The translations under genes and the position numbers were made by a program. Shown here one piece after another: positions 25,211-34,215 of a stretch of DNA of 35,147 bases (position 1 is the stretch's first letter; each line of letters opens with the position of its first letter). The notes below the pieces were generated by a model that was not told where the DNA came from, did not search any database, and was given only the letters and a program-made list of their open reading frames with translations. Origin of the DNA: CAYYWV01 sp964531525 (lineage in GTDB: Bacteria > Pseudomonadota > Alphaproteobacteria > JAAXGF01); NCBI GenBank assembly GCA_964531525.1, contig CAZHDF010000015.1, positions 1-35,147 of the forward strand, read 5' to 3'.

Positions 25211-25228
25211 GCGCCTCGCGCGAGGCGC
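25211..25228. repeat. Perfect 18-bp palindrome over the ribosome-binding region of the PBP gene
   Basis: GCGCCTCGCGCGAGGCGC, fully self-complementary, lies between gyrB and the next ATG (3 bases after it). It covers the only purine-rich GAGG stretch that could be the ribosome site. Confidence 0.5.
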
Positions 25229-25231
25229 GCG

Positions 25232-27184
25232 ATGACCCGAAAACCGCGCGGTTCGGGCGATGGGAAGAAGAAGCAACCACGCAAGCGGCCGGCCGGGCAA
25301 CCACCCGCGCGTCCGCGCGGCGGCTGGCTCGGCCGGCTGTTCAAATGGCTTCTGATCCTCGTCATCTGGGGCGGCGTCGCGGGCGCGGCGCTGGTCGCCT
25401 GGTACGCCTATGACCTGCCCGATCTCCGCCGCCTCGGCGAGCGCCAGCGCGCGCCCAGCGTCACGCTTCTCGGCGCCGACGGCACGACACTCGCGCGCTT
25501 CGGCGATCTTTACGCGGCCCCGGTGCCGGCGGCCGAGCTTCCCGCCGCCATGCGCGACGCGGTGCTCGCCATCGAGGATCGGCGCTTCTATAGCCATTTC
25601 GGCCTCGATCCGCTGGCGCTGATCCGCGCGACCATCGCCAACCTACGCGCGGGTCGCGTGGTGCAGGGCGGATCCACGCTCACCCAGCAGCTCGCCAAGA
25701 ACGTCTTTCTGACGCCCGAGCGCACCTTCAAGCGTAAGATCCAGGAGGTGCTGGTCGCGCTCTGGCTCGAGCAAAAGTTCACCAAGGACGAGATCCTCTC
25801 GATCTATCTCAACCGGGTTTATTTCGGCGCCGGGGCCTATGGCGTCGAGGCGGCGGCGCGGCGCTACTTCGCGAAATCGGCGCGCCGCCTCACCCTGGCC
25901 CAGGCGGCGATGCTCGCGGGGCTGCTCAAGGCGCCGACGCGCTATGCGCCGACCCGCAACCTCGCCCGCGCCCAGGGTCGCGCCCGCCAGGTGCTCGACG
26001 CCATGGTGGCGGCGGGTTTCATCTCCGAGAAGCAGGCCGAGGCCGCCAAGCGCAAGCCCGCGGTGGTCGCGCCGAGCCGCGCCGGCGCGGGCGCGGGCGC
26101 GCGCTATTTCGCCGATTGGATTCTCGACCGGGTGTCGCGCTATGCCGGGCCGGGCGCGGGCGACGTGGTGGTCGTCACGACGCTCGACCCGGCGCTTCAG
26201 GGCGCCGCCGAGGAGGCGGTCGCCTGGGGCCTTCGGGGCGAGGGCAAGCGGCGCGGCGCGAGCCAGGCGGCGTTCATCGCGCTGGCGCCCGACGGCGCGG
26301 TCGAGGCGATGGTCGGCGGGCGCGATTACGGCGCCAGCCAGTTCAACCGCGCGACCCAGGCGCTGCGCCAGCCGGGCTCGGCGTTCAAGCTGTTCGTCTA
26401 TCTCGCCGCGCTCGAGGCCGGCATGCGCCCCGACGACGTGGTCGAGGACGCGCCGCTCACGGTCGACGGCTGGACGCCGCGCAACTACGATGGCCGCTAC
26501 GCCGGGCCGGTCACCTTGCGCGCGGCGCTCGCGCGCTCGCTCAACACGGTCGCGGTGCGGGTGAGCGAGCGCGTCGGGCGTGGCCGAGTCGCGGCGCTCG
26601 CGCGTCGGCTCGGAATCACCTCGCCCTTGCGCGAGGACCCGAGCCTCGCGCTCGGCGCCTCCGAGGTCAGCCTGATCGAGCTGACCGCGGCCTACGCGAC
26701 GCTCGCCAATCGGGGCGAGGGCGTCTGGGCCTACGGCATAAGCGAGATCCGTCGGGCCGACGGCCGCGTGCTCTATCGCCGCCGGGGCTCGGGGCCCGGG
26801 CGGGTGGTGGCCGAGAAGCCGCTGCGACAGATGGTCGACATGCTCGCGGGCGTGATCGCCGAGGGCACCGGTCGGGCGGCGCGGATTCCCTGGCCGGCGG
26901 CGGGCAAGACCGGCACCAGCCAAGACTCGCGCGACGCCTGGTTCGTCGGCTTCACGCGCGGGCTGGTCGCCGGGGTCTGGGTCGGCAACGACGACGGCGC
27001 GCCCATGAAGGGCGTCACCGGCGGCGGGCTGCCGGCGCGGCTGTGGAAGCGCTTCATGGGCGCGGCGCTCGCCGGGTCGCCGCCGCGCCCGCTGCTCGAC
27101 GCCGCGCCGTTCCCCGACGCGCCCCTGTGGAGCGCGCCGCCTCCGCCCCCGCCGTCCGCCGTAATCAACGATTCGGGCCGGTAG
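25232..27184 (+). CDS. Class A penicillin-binding protein (PBP1A family, bifunctional)
   Basis: Peptidoglycan glycosyltransferase and DD-transpeptidase of the inner membrane. The 650-aa protein has a Lys/Arg-rich cytoplasmic tail (1-32), one membrane helix (about 36-60), and a GT51 domain with E115 in EDRRFYSHFG, GGSTLTQQLAKN, the KIQEVLVALWLEQ segment and IYLNRVYFGAGAYGVEAAARRYF. The transpeptidase domain has S383-x2-K (GSAFK), S436-x-N (SLN) and K559-T-G (GKTGTSQD). All catalytic residues are present. It is shorter than many PBP1A proteins, so the inserted OB-like domain is probably lacking. The C terminus is Pro-rich. It follows gyrB by 27 bases. Confidence 0.92.
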   Translation: MTRKPRGSGDGKKKQPRKRPAGQPPARPRGGWLGRLFKWLLILVIWGGVAGAALVAWYAYDLPDLRRLGERQRAPSVTLLGADGTTLARFGDLYAAPVPAAELPAAMRDAVLAIEDRRFYSHFGLDPLALIRATIANLRAGRVVQGGSTLTQQLAKNVFLTPERTFKRKIQEVLVALWLEQKFTKDEILSIYLNRVYFGAGAYGVEAAARRYFAKSARRLTLAQAAMLAGLLKAPTRYAPTRNLARAQGRARQVLDAMVAAGFISEKQAEAAKRKPAVVAPSRAGAGAGARYFADWILDRVSRYAGPGAGDVVVVTTLDPALQGAAEEAVAWGLRGEGKRRGASQAAFIALAPDGAVEAMVGGRDYGASQFNRATQALRQPGSAFKLFVYLAALEAGMRPDDVVEDAPLTVDGWTPRNYDGRYAGPVTLRAALARSLNTVAVRVSERVGRGRVAALARRLGITSPLREDPSLALGASEVSLIELTAAYATLANRGEGVWAYGISEIRRADGRVLYRRRGSGPGRVVAEKPLRQMVDMLAGVIAEGTGRAARIPWPAAGKTGTSQDSRDAWFVGFTRGLVAGVWVGNDDGAPMKGVTGGGLPARLWKRFMGAALAGSPPRPLLDAAPFPDAPLWSAPPPPPPSAVINDSGR

Positions 27185-27200
27185 CGCGGGCTCGCCGGCT

Positions 27201-27653
27201 TTACTCCAGCCAGTCGGCGAGGTGGTCGGCGATGTCGTCGACGTCGTCCTCGTCGAGCGTTCGCCCGCGCACCGAAATCCCCGCCTCGACCACGGTTTCC
27301 GGGTCGCCCGAGACCAGCGGGTGCCACCAGCGGAGATCTTCGCCCTCGGCGATCAGGCGATAGGCGCAGGTCTTGGGGAGCCAGGGGATCTCGTCCAGGT
27401 TCTCGGGCGTGAGAACGGTGCAGTCGGGCACCTTCTCCTTGCGGTGCGCGTAATCGATGCAACGGCAGGTCTCGCCGTCGAACAGCCGGCAGGCGACGTT
27501 GGTGTAGACGAGCTCGCCCGTGTCCTCGTAGAGCAGCTTGTGCAGGCAGCAGCGTCCGCAGCCGTCGCACAGCGACTCCCATTCCTCGCGGGTCATCTCC
27601 TCGAGACTCTTGCGGCGCCAGAAGGGCGCGGGCGCGGGCTCGGGCTCGCTCAC
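27201..27653 (-). CDS. YcgN family cysteine-cluster protein (UPF0260)
   Basis: A 150-aa soluble protein with a Cys-rich centre: CDGCGRCCLHKL, then CRLFDGETCRCIDY, VPDCTVL and LPKTCAYRLI, a spacing that fits a zinc or Fe-S site in the YkgJ/YcgN-type family. The segment WWHPLVSGDPETV and the C-terminal acidic DDVDDIADHLADWLE are family features. Function is not established. The GTG at 27653 overlaps the TGA of cobB (GTGA), which fixes the start and implies cotranslation with cobB. It is convergent with the PBP gene, only 16 bases away. Confidence 0.88.
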   Translation of the reverse strand: MSEPEPAPAPFWRRKSLEEMTREEWESLCDGCGRCCLHKLLYEDTGELVYTNVACRLFDGETCRCIDYAHRKEKVPDCTVLTPENLDEIPWLPKTCAYRLIAEGEDLRWWHPLVSGDPETVVEAGISVRGRTLDEDDVDDIADHLADWLE

Positions 27654-29050
27654 GCGCCGCCGGGCTCGTCTCCGGCCCCGTTTTCGCCCCCATTCCCGCC
27701 TTCGTCGCGATCCATCAGGTGAATGAACGACCCCATGATCGTCCCGTCGGCGAAGCCCGCACCCGCGCGCGGGTGCCCGGTGGCGTCGGCGCAGGCGAAC
27801 AGGGGCGTGCCCCGGGATTCGTCGATGACCCTCGCATAGTGGAACTCGTGGCCGCGGAATCCCGCGCCCACCGCGCCCAGCGGGCCGTCGGCGCGTAGCA
27901 CGACCCGACGATAGCCGAGGTGAAGCCGGCGATCGGCGAAGGTGGTTTCGAGCGGCGCGAGGCCGAGCATCGAATACGCCTCGCCCTTGGCGTCGACCAG
28001 CACGCGGCCCATCGCCATGTAACCGCCGCATTCGCCGTAGATCACCGCGCGGCGCGCGGCGAGACGGCGCATGCCCGCCGCGTAACGTCCGTTGACGGCG
28101 AGCCGTCCGGCGTGAAGCTCGGGGTAGCCGCCCGGCAGATAGACCGCGTCCGCCGCGCCGTCGGGCGCTTCGTCGGCGAGCGGCGAGAACGGCATGATCT
28201 CGGCGCCCGCGCGCCGCCAGCCATCGAGCACCCAGGGATAGGCGAAGGCGAACGCGTCGTCGCGCGCGACCGCGATGCGCTGGCCGAGCGGCGGCAGGGC
28301 GATGCCGGCGTCCTCGGCCGGCATGGCGGCGGCGAAGCGGTCGGCCGCGGGACGCGCCAGCGCGCGCAGCGCCCGCCAATCGACGTGCTCGCCGATCGCG
28401 GCGGAAGCGGCGTCGGCGAACAGCGCGAGGTCGCGATGCTCGATCGCCGGCACCAGCCCCAGATGCCGCTCGGCGAGCACGAGGCGGCGATCGCGCGGCA
28501 GGCAGCCCAGCACCGGCGGCAGCCCGGCCTCGGCGCAGGCGCGGCGCAGGATCTCGCCGTGCGCCTCGCCGGCGACGCGGTTGAACAGGATGCCCGCGAT
28601 CTCGACGTCGGCGCGGTGGTGGGCGAACCCCGCGACCAGCGCCGCGGCCGAGGCGGCCATCGCGCCCGCGTCGACCACCAGCACCACCGGCCAGCCGGTG
28701 AGCGCCGCGAGGTCGGCGGTCGAGCCCGTTCCGTCGCCCGCGTCATCGAACAGGCCCATGACGCCCTCGCCGACGATCATGTCGGTTTCGTTCGATAGAC
28801 CCGCGATCAGCGCGTCCAGGGTCGCCGGGCGCATCGCCCAAAGATCGAGGTTCACGCAATCGCGCCCGCTCACCGCGCCGTGGAAGGCCGCGTCGATATA
28901 GTCGGGGCCGACCTTGAAGGGGGCCGCGCGCAGGCCCTCCTCGCGCAGCCGACGCAGGAAGGCGAGGGTGACGACGGTCTTGCCGGTGCCCGAGGCGGGC
29001 GCGGCGAAGATCAGGCCCGGCACGGGCGCGTGATGCGCGGAGGGTATCAT
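27650..29050 (-). CDS. cobB: Cobyrinate a,c-diamide synthase (glutamine-hydrolysing)
   Basis: Amidates the a and c carboxylates of (hydrogeno)cobyrinate in cobalamin synthesis. The 466-aa protein has an N-terminal P-loop ATPase-like domain (LIFAAPASGTGKTVVTLAFL, KVGPDYIDAAFH, EGVMGLFDD) and a C-terminal class I glutamine amidotransferase domain with YLPGGYPELHA and the nucleophile Cys in VIYGECGGYMAMG, then GHEFHYARV. The ATG at 29050 was chosen because the 30-residue extension upstream would overlap the divergent cobD start and looks unlike the family. It is divergent from cobD, so two cobalamin genes share an 88-base region. I see no cobalamin riboswitch there, as the space is too small. 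Confidence 0.92.
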   Translation of the reverse strand: MIPSAHHAPVPGLIFAAPASGTGKTVVTLAFLRRLREEGLRAAPFKVGPDYIDAAFHGAVSGRDCVNLDLWAMRPATLDALIAGLSNETDMIVGEGVMGLFDDAGDGTGSTADLAALTGWPVVLVVDAGAMAASAAALVAGFAHHRADVEIAGILFNRVAGEAHGEILRRACAEAGLPPVLGCLPRDRRLVLAERHLGLVPAIEHRDLALFADAASAAIGEHVDWRALRALARPAADRFAAAMPAEDAGIALPPLGQRIAVARDDAFAFAYPWVLDGWRRAGAEIMPFSPLADEAPDGAADAVYLPGGYPELHAGRLAVNGRYAAGMRRLAARRAVIYGECGGYMAMGRVLVDAKGEAYSMLGLAPLETTFADRRLHLGYRRVVLRADGPLGAVGAGFRGHEFHYARVIDESRGTPLFACADATGHPRAGAGFADGTIMGSFIHLMDRDEGGNGGENGAGDEPGGA

Positions 29051-29138
29051 TGCCGCATCGTAGCGTGAAACGGCGGTTGTCGTCGATGCGCGCGGACGCG
29101 GGATTGACGCCATCGCGCCCCCGCCCCATGCTCTCGCC

Positions 29139-30137
29139 ATGTTCGACGAAAGAGCATGGGCGCTTGGCCCGCAATCGCTCGTGCTTCTCCTGTTCGCGCT
29201 GGTGCTCGACGCCTATGTCGGCGACGCGCCGCTCATCTTTCGCCTCCTGCCGCACCCGCTGGCGCTGATGCGCCGGACCGCGCGCGTGCTCGAGCGACGC
29301 CTCAACCGCAAGGAGCGCGGCGAGCGCACGCGGCGCATGCGCGGCGTGCTCGTCGTCGCCGTGCTGGCGCTGGGCGCGGCCGTGGTCGGCGGGGTGCTCG
29401 AATGGCTAGGGAACGCGGTGCCCTTCGCCTGGATCGTCGAGCTCGTGGTGATCGCGGCGTTGCTCGCCCAGCGCGAGAGCTATCTGGGCGCGCGGCTCGT
29501 CGCCCGGGCGCTCGATGCGGGCGACATGGACACGGCGCGCGCCGCGCTCGACGGGCTCGAGCGGGGGCCGCGCGCGGGCGACGCCTTCGGTCTCGCGCGC
29601 GGCGCGATCGAGGCCGTGGCGCTGCGCCTCGCCGACCGGGTGGCGGCGCCGGTGTTCTGGTTCGTTCTGCTCGGTCTGCCGGGGATGCTCGCCTATCGCA
29701 TGGTCGAGGTGCTCGACGCGACGCTGCGCGCGCGCCGCGCGGGCGCGTTCGCGCTGGGCGCCGCGCGCCTCGACGAGGCGCTTCAACTGGTGCCGGCGCG
29801 GCTCGCCGGCGTTCTGGTCGCGCTCGCCGCCTTGTTCGCGCCGGCCGGCCGGCCGGGGGCGGCGTTCAAGGTAATGACGCGCGATGCGCGCAGGCATCGC
29901 TCGCTCAACGCGGGCTGGCCGCAGGCGGCGATGGCGGGGGCGCTGGGATTGGCGCTGGGCGGTCCGCCGGGTGGAGTTCGGGGCGGCGACGGAAAAGCGC
30001 CGCGCGGACCCTGGCTGGGCGACGGCCGCGCGCGCGCCGAACCCGAGGACGTTCGCCGGGCGCTGTTCCTGTTCGCGGTCGCCTGCCTGATCGACGCCGC
30101 GCTCGTCGGCCTTTTGGCGCTGGGGCGGGGGGCGTAG
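29139..30137 (+). CDS. cobD: Adenosylcobinamide-phosphate synthase (CobD/CbiB)
   Basis: A membrane protein that attaches aminopropanol (or its phosphate) to adenosylcobyric acid. The 332-aa protein has several hydrophobic helices: LVLLLFALVLDAYVGD near the N terminus, VLVVAVLALGAAVVGGVLEW, WIVELVVIAALLA, VFWFVLLGLPGMLAYRMV, ALFLFAVACLIDAALVGLLAL at the end. Family signatures include DAYVGDAP...HPLALM and VMTRDARRHRSLNAGWPQAAMAGALGLALGGP. The start is ATG. It is divergent from cobB. Its stop is 21 bases from the convergent HNH gene end. Confidence 0.93.
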   Translation: MFDERAWALGPQSLVLLLFALVLDAYVGDAPLIFRLLPHPLALMRRTARVLERRLNRKERGERTRRMRGVLVVAVLALGAAVVGGVLEWLGNAVPFAWIVELVVIAALLAQRESYLGARLVARALDAGDMDTARAALDGLERGPRAGDAFGLARGAIEAVALRLADRVAAPVFWFVLLGLPGMLAYRMVEVLDATLRARRAGAFALGAARLDEALQLVPARLAGVLVALAALFAPAGRPGAAFKVMTRDARRHRSLNAGWPQAAMAGALGLALGGPPGGVRGGDGKAPRGPWLGDGRARAEPEDVRRALFLFAVACLIDAALVGLLALGRGA

Positions 30138-30158
30138 GCCCCGCCGGGGCGGGATGGC

Positions 30159-30725
30159 TCAGGGATCGAGCTCGGTATCCCAGTAGAGGAAATCGTGCCA
30201 GCTCTCGTGCAGCCGGTCGGGCTGGAAGGCGCGGCCGATCTCCTGCAAATGGCGCACCGACGGCGTCCGGGGCTCGGCCATCGGGTGCATGCGCGCCTCG
30301 TTGACCAGCCGGTCGCCCTTGGACCGGTTGCAGGCGACGCAGGCGGTGACCACGTTGTCCCAGGTCGTCCGCCCGCCGCGCGAACGCGGCACCACGTGAT
30401 CGAAGGTCAGCTCCTCGGTCGGCGCGCGGCCGCCGCAGTACTGGCAGCGAAAGCGGTCGCGCAGGAACACGTTGAAGCGCGTGAACGCCGGGCGGCGGGT
30501 CATCGGGACATAGCGCTTGAGCGAGATCACGCTCGGCAGCCGCATTTCGCAGCTCGGCGAGTGCACCAGCCGGTCGTATTCGGAGAGGATGTTGACGCGC
30601 TCGAGAAACGCCGCCTTGACCGCCTCGTGCCAAGGCCAGAGCGAGAGCGGGAAATAACTGAGCGGCCGGTAATCGGCGTTGAGAACCAGGGCGGGGTAAC
30701 GGTCAAGCGAAATCGAAAACGACAC
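30159..30725 (-). CDS. HNH endonuclease family protein
   Basis: A 188-aa protein with a clear HNH nuclease core: FRCQYCGG (first zinc Cys pair), ELTFDHVVPRSRGG (DH with catalytic His), TTWDNVVTACVACNRSKGD (Asn and second Cys pair). The N-terminal VLNADYRPLSYFPLSLWPWHEAVKAAFLERVNIL is shared by a widespread family of stand-alone HNH proteins in alphaproteobacteria. Target is unknown. GTG at 30725 was preferred over ATG at 30824 because AGAGGA stands about 8 bases before it and the 33-residue extension is Arg/Cys-rich and unlike the family. It lies downstream of, and on the same strand as, the SIR2-TPR gene, but with its own promoter candidate. Confidence 0.88.
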   Translation of the reverse strand: MSFSISLDRYPALVLNADYRPLSYFPLSLWPWHEAVKAAFLERVNILSEYDRLVHSPSCEMRLPSVISLKRYVPMTRRPAFTRFNVFLRDRFRCQYCGGRAPTEELTFDHVVPRSRGGRTTWDNVVTACVACNRSKGDRLVNEARMHPMAEPRTPSVRHLQEIGRAFQPDRLHESWHDFLYWDTELDP

Positions 30726-30850
30726 GACTTTGTCCTCTCGGGCCGGCAAACCGACGCGCCGGCCCGACCGACGGCCGCACCCACGCGAACACCCGCGCCG
30801 ACGGGCGAACGCGCACAAATGCATTCGCGCGCCGATGCGACGGAAGATTC

Positions 30851-30859
30851 ATTATATCA
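30851..30859 (-). promoter_or_regulatory. Extended -10 promoter candidate for the HNH gene
   Basis: On the minus strand TGATATAAT: a perfect TATAAT (30856-30851) with an upstream TGN. No -35 match at the right distance. It is the only AT-rich patch in the 221-base gap between the SIR2-TPR and HNH genes. Confidence 0.4.
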
Positions 30860-30946
30860 CGCGGGCGCAATGCGCGCCCAGCCTCGCCCCGATCGTCGAT
30901 GATCCATTCAAGCGCCGCCGGCGCGGACAGGGCGGCGGCCATCGCC

Positions 30947-33264
30947 TTACCGCAGGGCGGTGACGCCGGGCGGGGTTACGGCGGGCGGGTTGTGTCCGGC
31001 GAGCCAGGCGTCGCGGATCGACGGCCAGTCGGTCAGCGGGCGCGCGCCCTGGAGCACGGCGATCGTCGCCCGCACGAAGGCCGCCGCGCGGTCGGGCAGG
31101 CGCCCGACGGCCGGGCCGATATCGTCGAAGTCCCAATCCTCGCACGGCGCGCGGGCGAGGCGCGGCAACTCGTCGAAGGCCGCGAGGTCGGGCGTTCGGT
31201 CCTGGTCGAGAACCACCACCAGATAGACCAGCGCCAGCGCGAAGCGCACCGGCTCGGCGAGCTTCGGCGGCGGCGCGGCGAGGAACTCGGCGATCTCCTT
31301 GCGCCGTCCATGGGCGAGCGCGACCTCGAGATAACCGACATAGGCCGTGTCGTCGCCGAGCCGGTAGGCCGCCCGGAGCCGTTCGAGCGCCGCGTCGATC
31401 AGCGGCGCGGCGGCGGCATCGTCGAGACCGCGCGCGCGGCTGACCAGCGCCCGGGCGCAATCGCCGAGCGCCTCGGCGTCGCGCGGGCGAAGTTCCAGCG
31501 TCGCCTCGTATTTCTCGATCGCCGCCGCCCAGACCTCGGCCGCGGCCGCGCCGTCGAGCCCCTGGGCGCGGGTCGCGAGCGCGCCCGCCCAGTTGTAGAG
31601 CGCGTCGGCGTGGCGGGGGTCGACCTCGACCGCCTTGGCGTATTTCTCCATCGCCCGCGCCCACAGCCCCTCGGCCTTCGCGCCGCGCAGCGCCTGGGCG
31701 CGGCGGGCGTCGTCGTTGGCGAGCATGACATAGGCCCAGGCGACCGCCTCGCGGCTGTCGTCGTCGGCGATCCGCCCGGCGGCGTGATCGGCGACCAGAC
31801 GCTCGTAATCGCCGACCACCAGGCGCAGGCGCGGCGGTGGCGGCGGCGCGTCGTCGCCGACCGCGCGCTCGGCCCTGGGTTTTTCGGCCTTGGGTTCGGC
31901 CTTGCGTTCGGGCGCGGCGGCCGGCTCGGAAGGCGGCGCGGGCTCGGGCGCCGGAGCGGCGGCCTCGGGCGCGGGGGGCTCGGCGGCGATTTTCTTCTCG
32001 GCCACGGGAGGCGGGGGGGGTGCAAGCGGCGCCTTTTCGACCGGCGGCGCGGCGGGGGCCTTCTCCTCGGCCACGGGGGCGGGTTCGGGCGCGGGTTCGG
32101 GCGTCGCCTTGGCGGACGGCGGCGATGGCGCGGCCGCGCGCGCGGGCACGGTCCCGCCGGCCAGGGCCGCGAGCGCGGTATCGANNNNNNNNNNNNNNNN
32201 NNNNNNNNNNNNNNNNNNNNNNNNNNNNNNNNNNNNNNNNNNNNNNNNNNNNNNNNNNNNNNNNNNNNNNNNNNNNNNNNNNNNGCGGCCGCGCGCGCGG
32301 GCACGGTCCCGCCGGCCAGGGCCGCGAGCGCGGTATCGAGCGGCGCGGCCGCCTCGGCGTCGCGTGGCGGACGGATCGCCGACCAGACGCGCAGGGTTTC
32401 GCCGACCGGGTCGGCGAGGAAGCGCGGCGGGAAGACGTCGAGCTTGCGGGCGAGCCCGATCGAGAAGCCCTCGGCGTCGAAGCCGGGCAGGAACAGGGCG
32501 TCGTTTCCTGGAACGTCCAGCAGCTTGCGCACCGGGGGCGCGGGCGGATGGTCGTAATGGCCGACCCAGAACAGGCGGTTCGCGAAGCGCCCGTGATCGG
32601 CCAGGATCTCGACCAGCGGGTCGTCGTCGCCTCGGAAGCCGAGCGCCACGATCGGCAGGCCGCGATAGAGCACGTGGCGCAGCAGGGGCTCGATCCGGCG
32701 GCGATAGGCGGTGCGTTCGCCCGCGCTCACGGGCGGCGCCGAGCGATCGCCGAGACCATGGAGATAAACCGCCGTCGGCCCGTCGGCGACCGCGGCCGCG
32801 GGCACGTCGGAGCCGCCGGCGAGGTCGTAGACCGCGGGCTGCAGGTTGGCGCGCGCGCAGGCCGCGATCAAAAGCCGGTCGAAGTTGACGGTGAGCACCG
32901 GGCCGATGAAGCCGCGCGCCATCAACTCGGCGATGATCAGATGCTCCCAGTTGAGCCGCGCCTGGTCGAGCACGTCGCCGATGAGCCGCGCGCGCTCGCC
33001 CTCCGACAGCCAGCCGAGAAGGCGGCGATACGACGGCACGGCGCCGTCCTGGGTCGCGAGGCGGTAGGTTTCGGGGAAACGCTCGCGCACCAGCGCGACC
33101 ATGCCGGCGGCGGTCGGGATGCCGGCGCTGACCGAGGCGCCCGCGCCGAGGATCAGACAGCCCCCCCCCGCCTCGCGTGCGAGCCGGAGCGCCTGTGCAA
33201 TCAGGTCGAGCGTCGCGAGCGGCTTTTCGAGCCCCGCGACGAGCGAATCACCTTCCGTGGACAT
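30947..33264 (-). CDS. SIR2-like domain / Pro-Ala linker / TPR protein, interrupted by an assembly gap
   Basis: Read with the duplicated gap flank collapsed, this is one 720-aa frame (2163 bases, a multiple of three). Residues 33-300 are SIR2-like: LILGAGASVSAGIP (NAD-binding, G40-P50), TVNFDRLL (N127, D129), YLHGLG (H169) and IVALGFRGDDDPLVEIL, so the residues expected for NAD cleavage are present. About 305-425 is a Pro/Ala/Glu-rich linker. About 430-610 has TPR-like helices, for example AMEKYAKAVEVDPRHADALYNWAGAL and AIEKYEATLELRPRDAEALGDCARAL. The ATG at 33264 has GGGAGG 6 bases upstream. As assembled, the 100 Ns put the two halves out of frame. Known SIR2 proteins with large C-terminal sensors include anti-phage NADases, but a deacylase or other role is possible. 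Confidence 0.8.
32130..32339. other. Assembly gap 2 with duplicated 55-bp flanks, inside the SIR2-TPR gene
   Basis: 100 Ns (32185-32284) lie between identical 55-base sequences 32130-32184 and 32285-32339. Both copies read, on the minus strand, DTALAALAGGTVPARAA in the frame of their own half. Merging them joins the two frames exactly, which strongly suggests that no real sequence is missing. Confidence 0.9.
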
Positions 33265-33412
33265 GCGAGACCTCCCACGGGCAATCTACCATGTCAAAGC
33301 GCGCCTCGCCGCAAGAAATTGTGCCTTTTGGCCCGCCGACACCCAGGTATGGTTAACGCATGGCGCCCCCGACCACCGTTCGCGTGTAGCCGCACGGGTT
33401 CGGTCCGCGCGC

Positions 33413-34075
33413 TCAGTGGCGAAGCGCGGCGACCAGAACGTCGCCGCCGCGCGCGAGCGCGCCCGCGTCGATGCCGTGGCCGACACCGCGCGCCAGATGC
33501 CAGCGCACCGGCACCTCGAGCGCGGCGAGCGCGGCGACGGCGGCGGGCAGCGAGGCGGGCGGCACCACCGGGTCGGCGTCGCCGTGGGCGAGAAAGACGA
33601 AGGGCCGCGCGCGGATCGCCTCGGCCAGCGCCTCGGCCCCGATCAGCGCGCCCGAATAGCCGACCACGGTGGCCATCGCGCGCGGCCGGCGCAGCGCGAC
33701 GTGCAGCGCCATCATCGCGCCCTGGCTGAAGCCGACCAGGGCGAGGCGGCTTTCGTCGAGGCCGTGCCGCGCGAGCGCGTCGTCGAGGAAATGGTCGATC
33801 CCGCGCGCCGCGTTCTCCGCCCCGCGAAGGAGCGCGTCGGGCGATCGCGCGCCGAGGCTGAACCACTGCCGCCCGGCCGGGTTCTCGTCGCAGACCTCGG
33901 GCGCGTGGGGCGAGGCGAAGGCCGTGCGCGGCAGCAGCGCCGCCCATTCGTCGGCGAGTCCGATCAGGTCGTTGCCGTCGGCGCCCCAGCCGTGGAGAAA
34001 GACCACCAGCGAATCGGGCGCCCCGCCCATGGCCGGATCGCGGCTCGGTCCCGTCAGTCGCGGCGGCTCGGTCAT
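33413..34075 (-). CDS. Carboxylesterase / phospholipase family alpha/beta hydrolase
   Basis: A 220-aa single-domain serine hydrolase similar to the acyl-protein thioesterase-like carboxylesterases. LVVFLHGWGADGNDLIGLADEW holds the HG oxyanion motif, LALVGFSQGAMMALHVALRRP the nucleophile Ser in GFSQG, FLAHGDADPVVP the catalytic Asp, and GVGHGID the catalytic His. All three triad members are present. There is no signal peptide, so it is cytosolic. The ATG at 34075 was chosen because the upstream extension is Arg-rich shadow sequence and a GGAGAAG run lies before this ATG. It is divergent from gluQ. Natural substrate is unknown. Confidence 0.9.
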   Translation of the reverse strand: MTEPPRLTGPSRDPAMGGAPDSLVVFLHGWGADGNDLIGLADEWAALLPRTAFASPHAPEVCDENPAGRQWFSLGARSPDALLRGAENAARGIDHFLDDALARHGLDESRLALVGFSQGAMMALHVALRRPRAMATVVGYSGALIGAEALAEAIRARPFVFLAHGDADPVVPPASLPAAVAALAALEVPVRWHLARGVGHGIDAGALARGGDVLVAALRH

Positions 34076-34215
34076 CGCTTTCTTCTCCGTTTTCGTTCGC
34101 GCCGATTCCCGTCGATCGGCACGGACAAAACCCCTTCGCGCGGACAAGGGATTTCCATTCGCGCGGCCATGTGGCAGCTTACGGCCCGCGTCCGCCGACA
34201 CGGTTCCTATACCAG

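Noticed and set aside
29051..29138. Cobalamin riboswitch between cobB and cobD
   Set aside because: The 88-base gap is too short and I see no B12-box.
30159..33264. SIR2-TPR plus HNH nuclease as a two-gene defence operon
   Set aside because: The genes are 221 bases apart, the HNH gene has its own promoter candidate, and this HNH family is a widespread core protein; I keep them as separate units.
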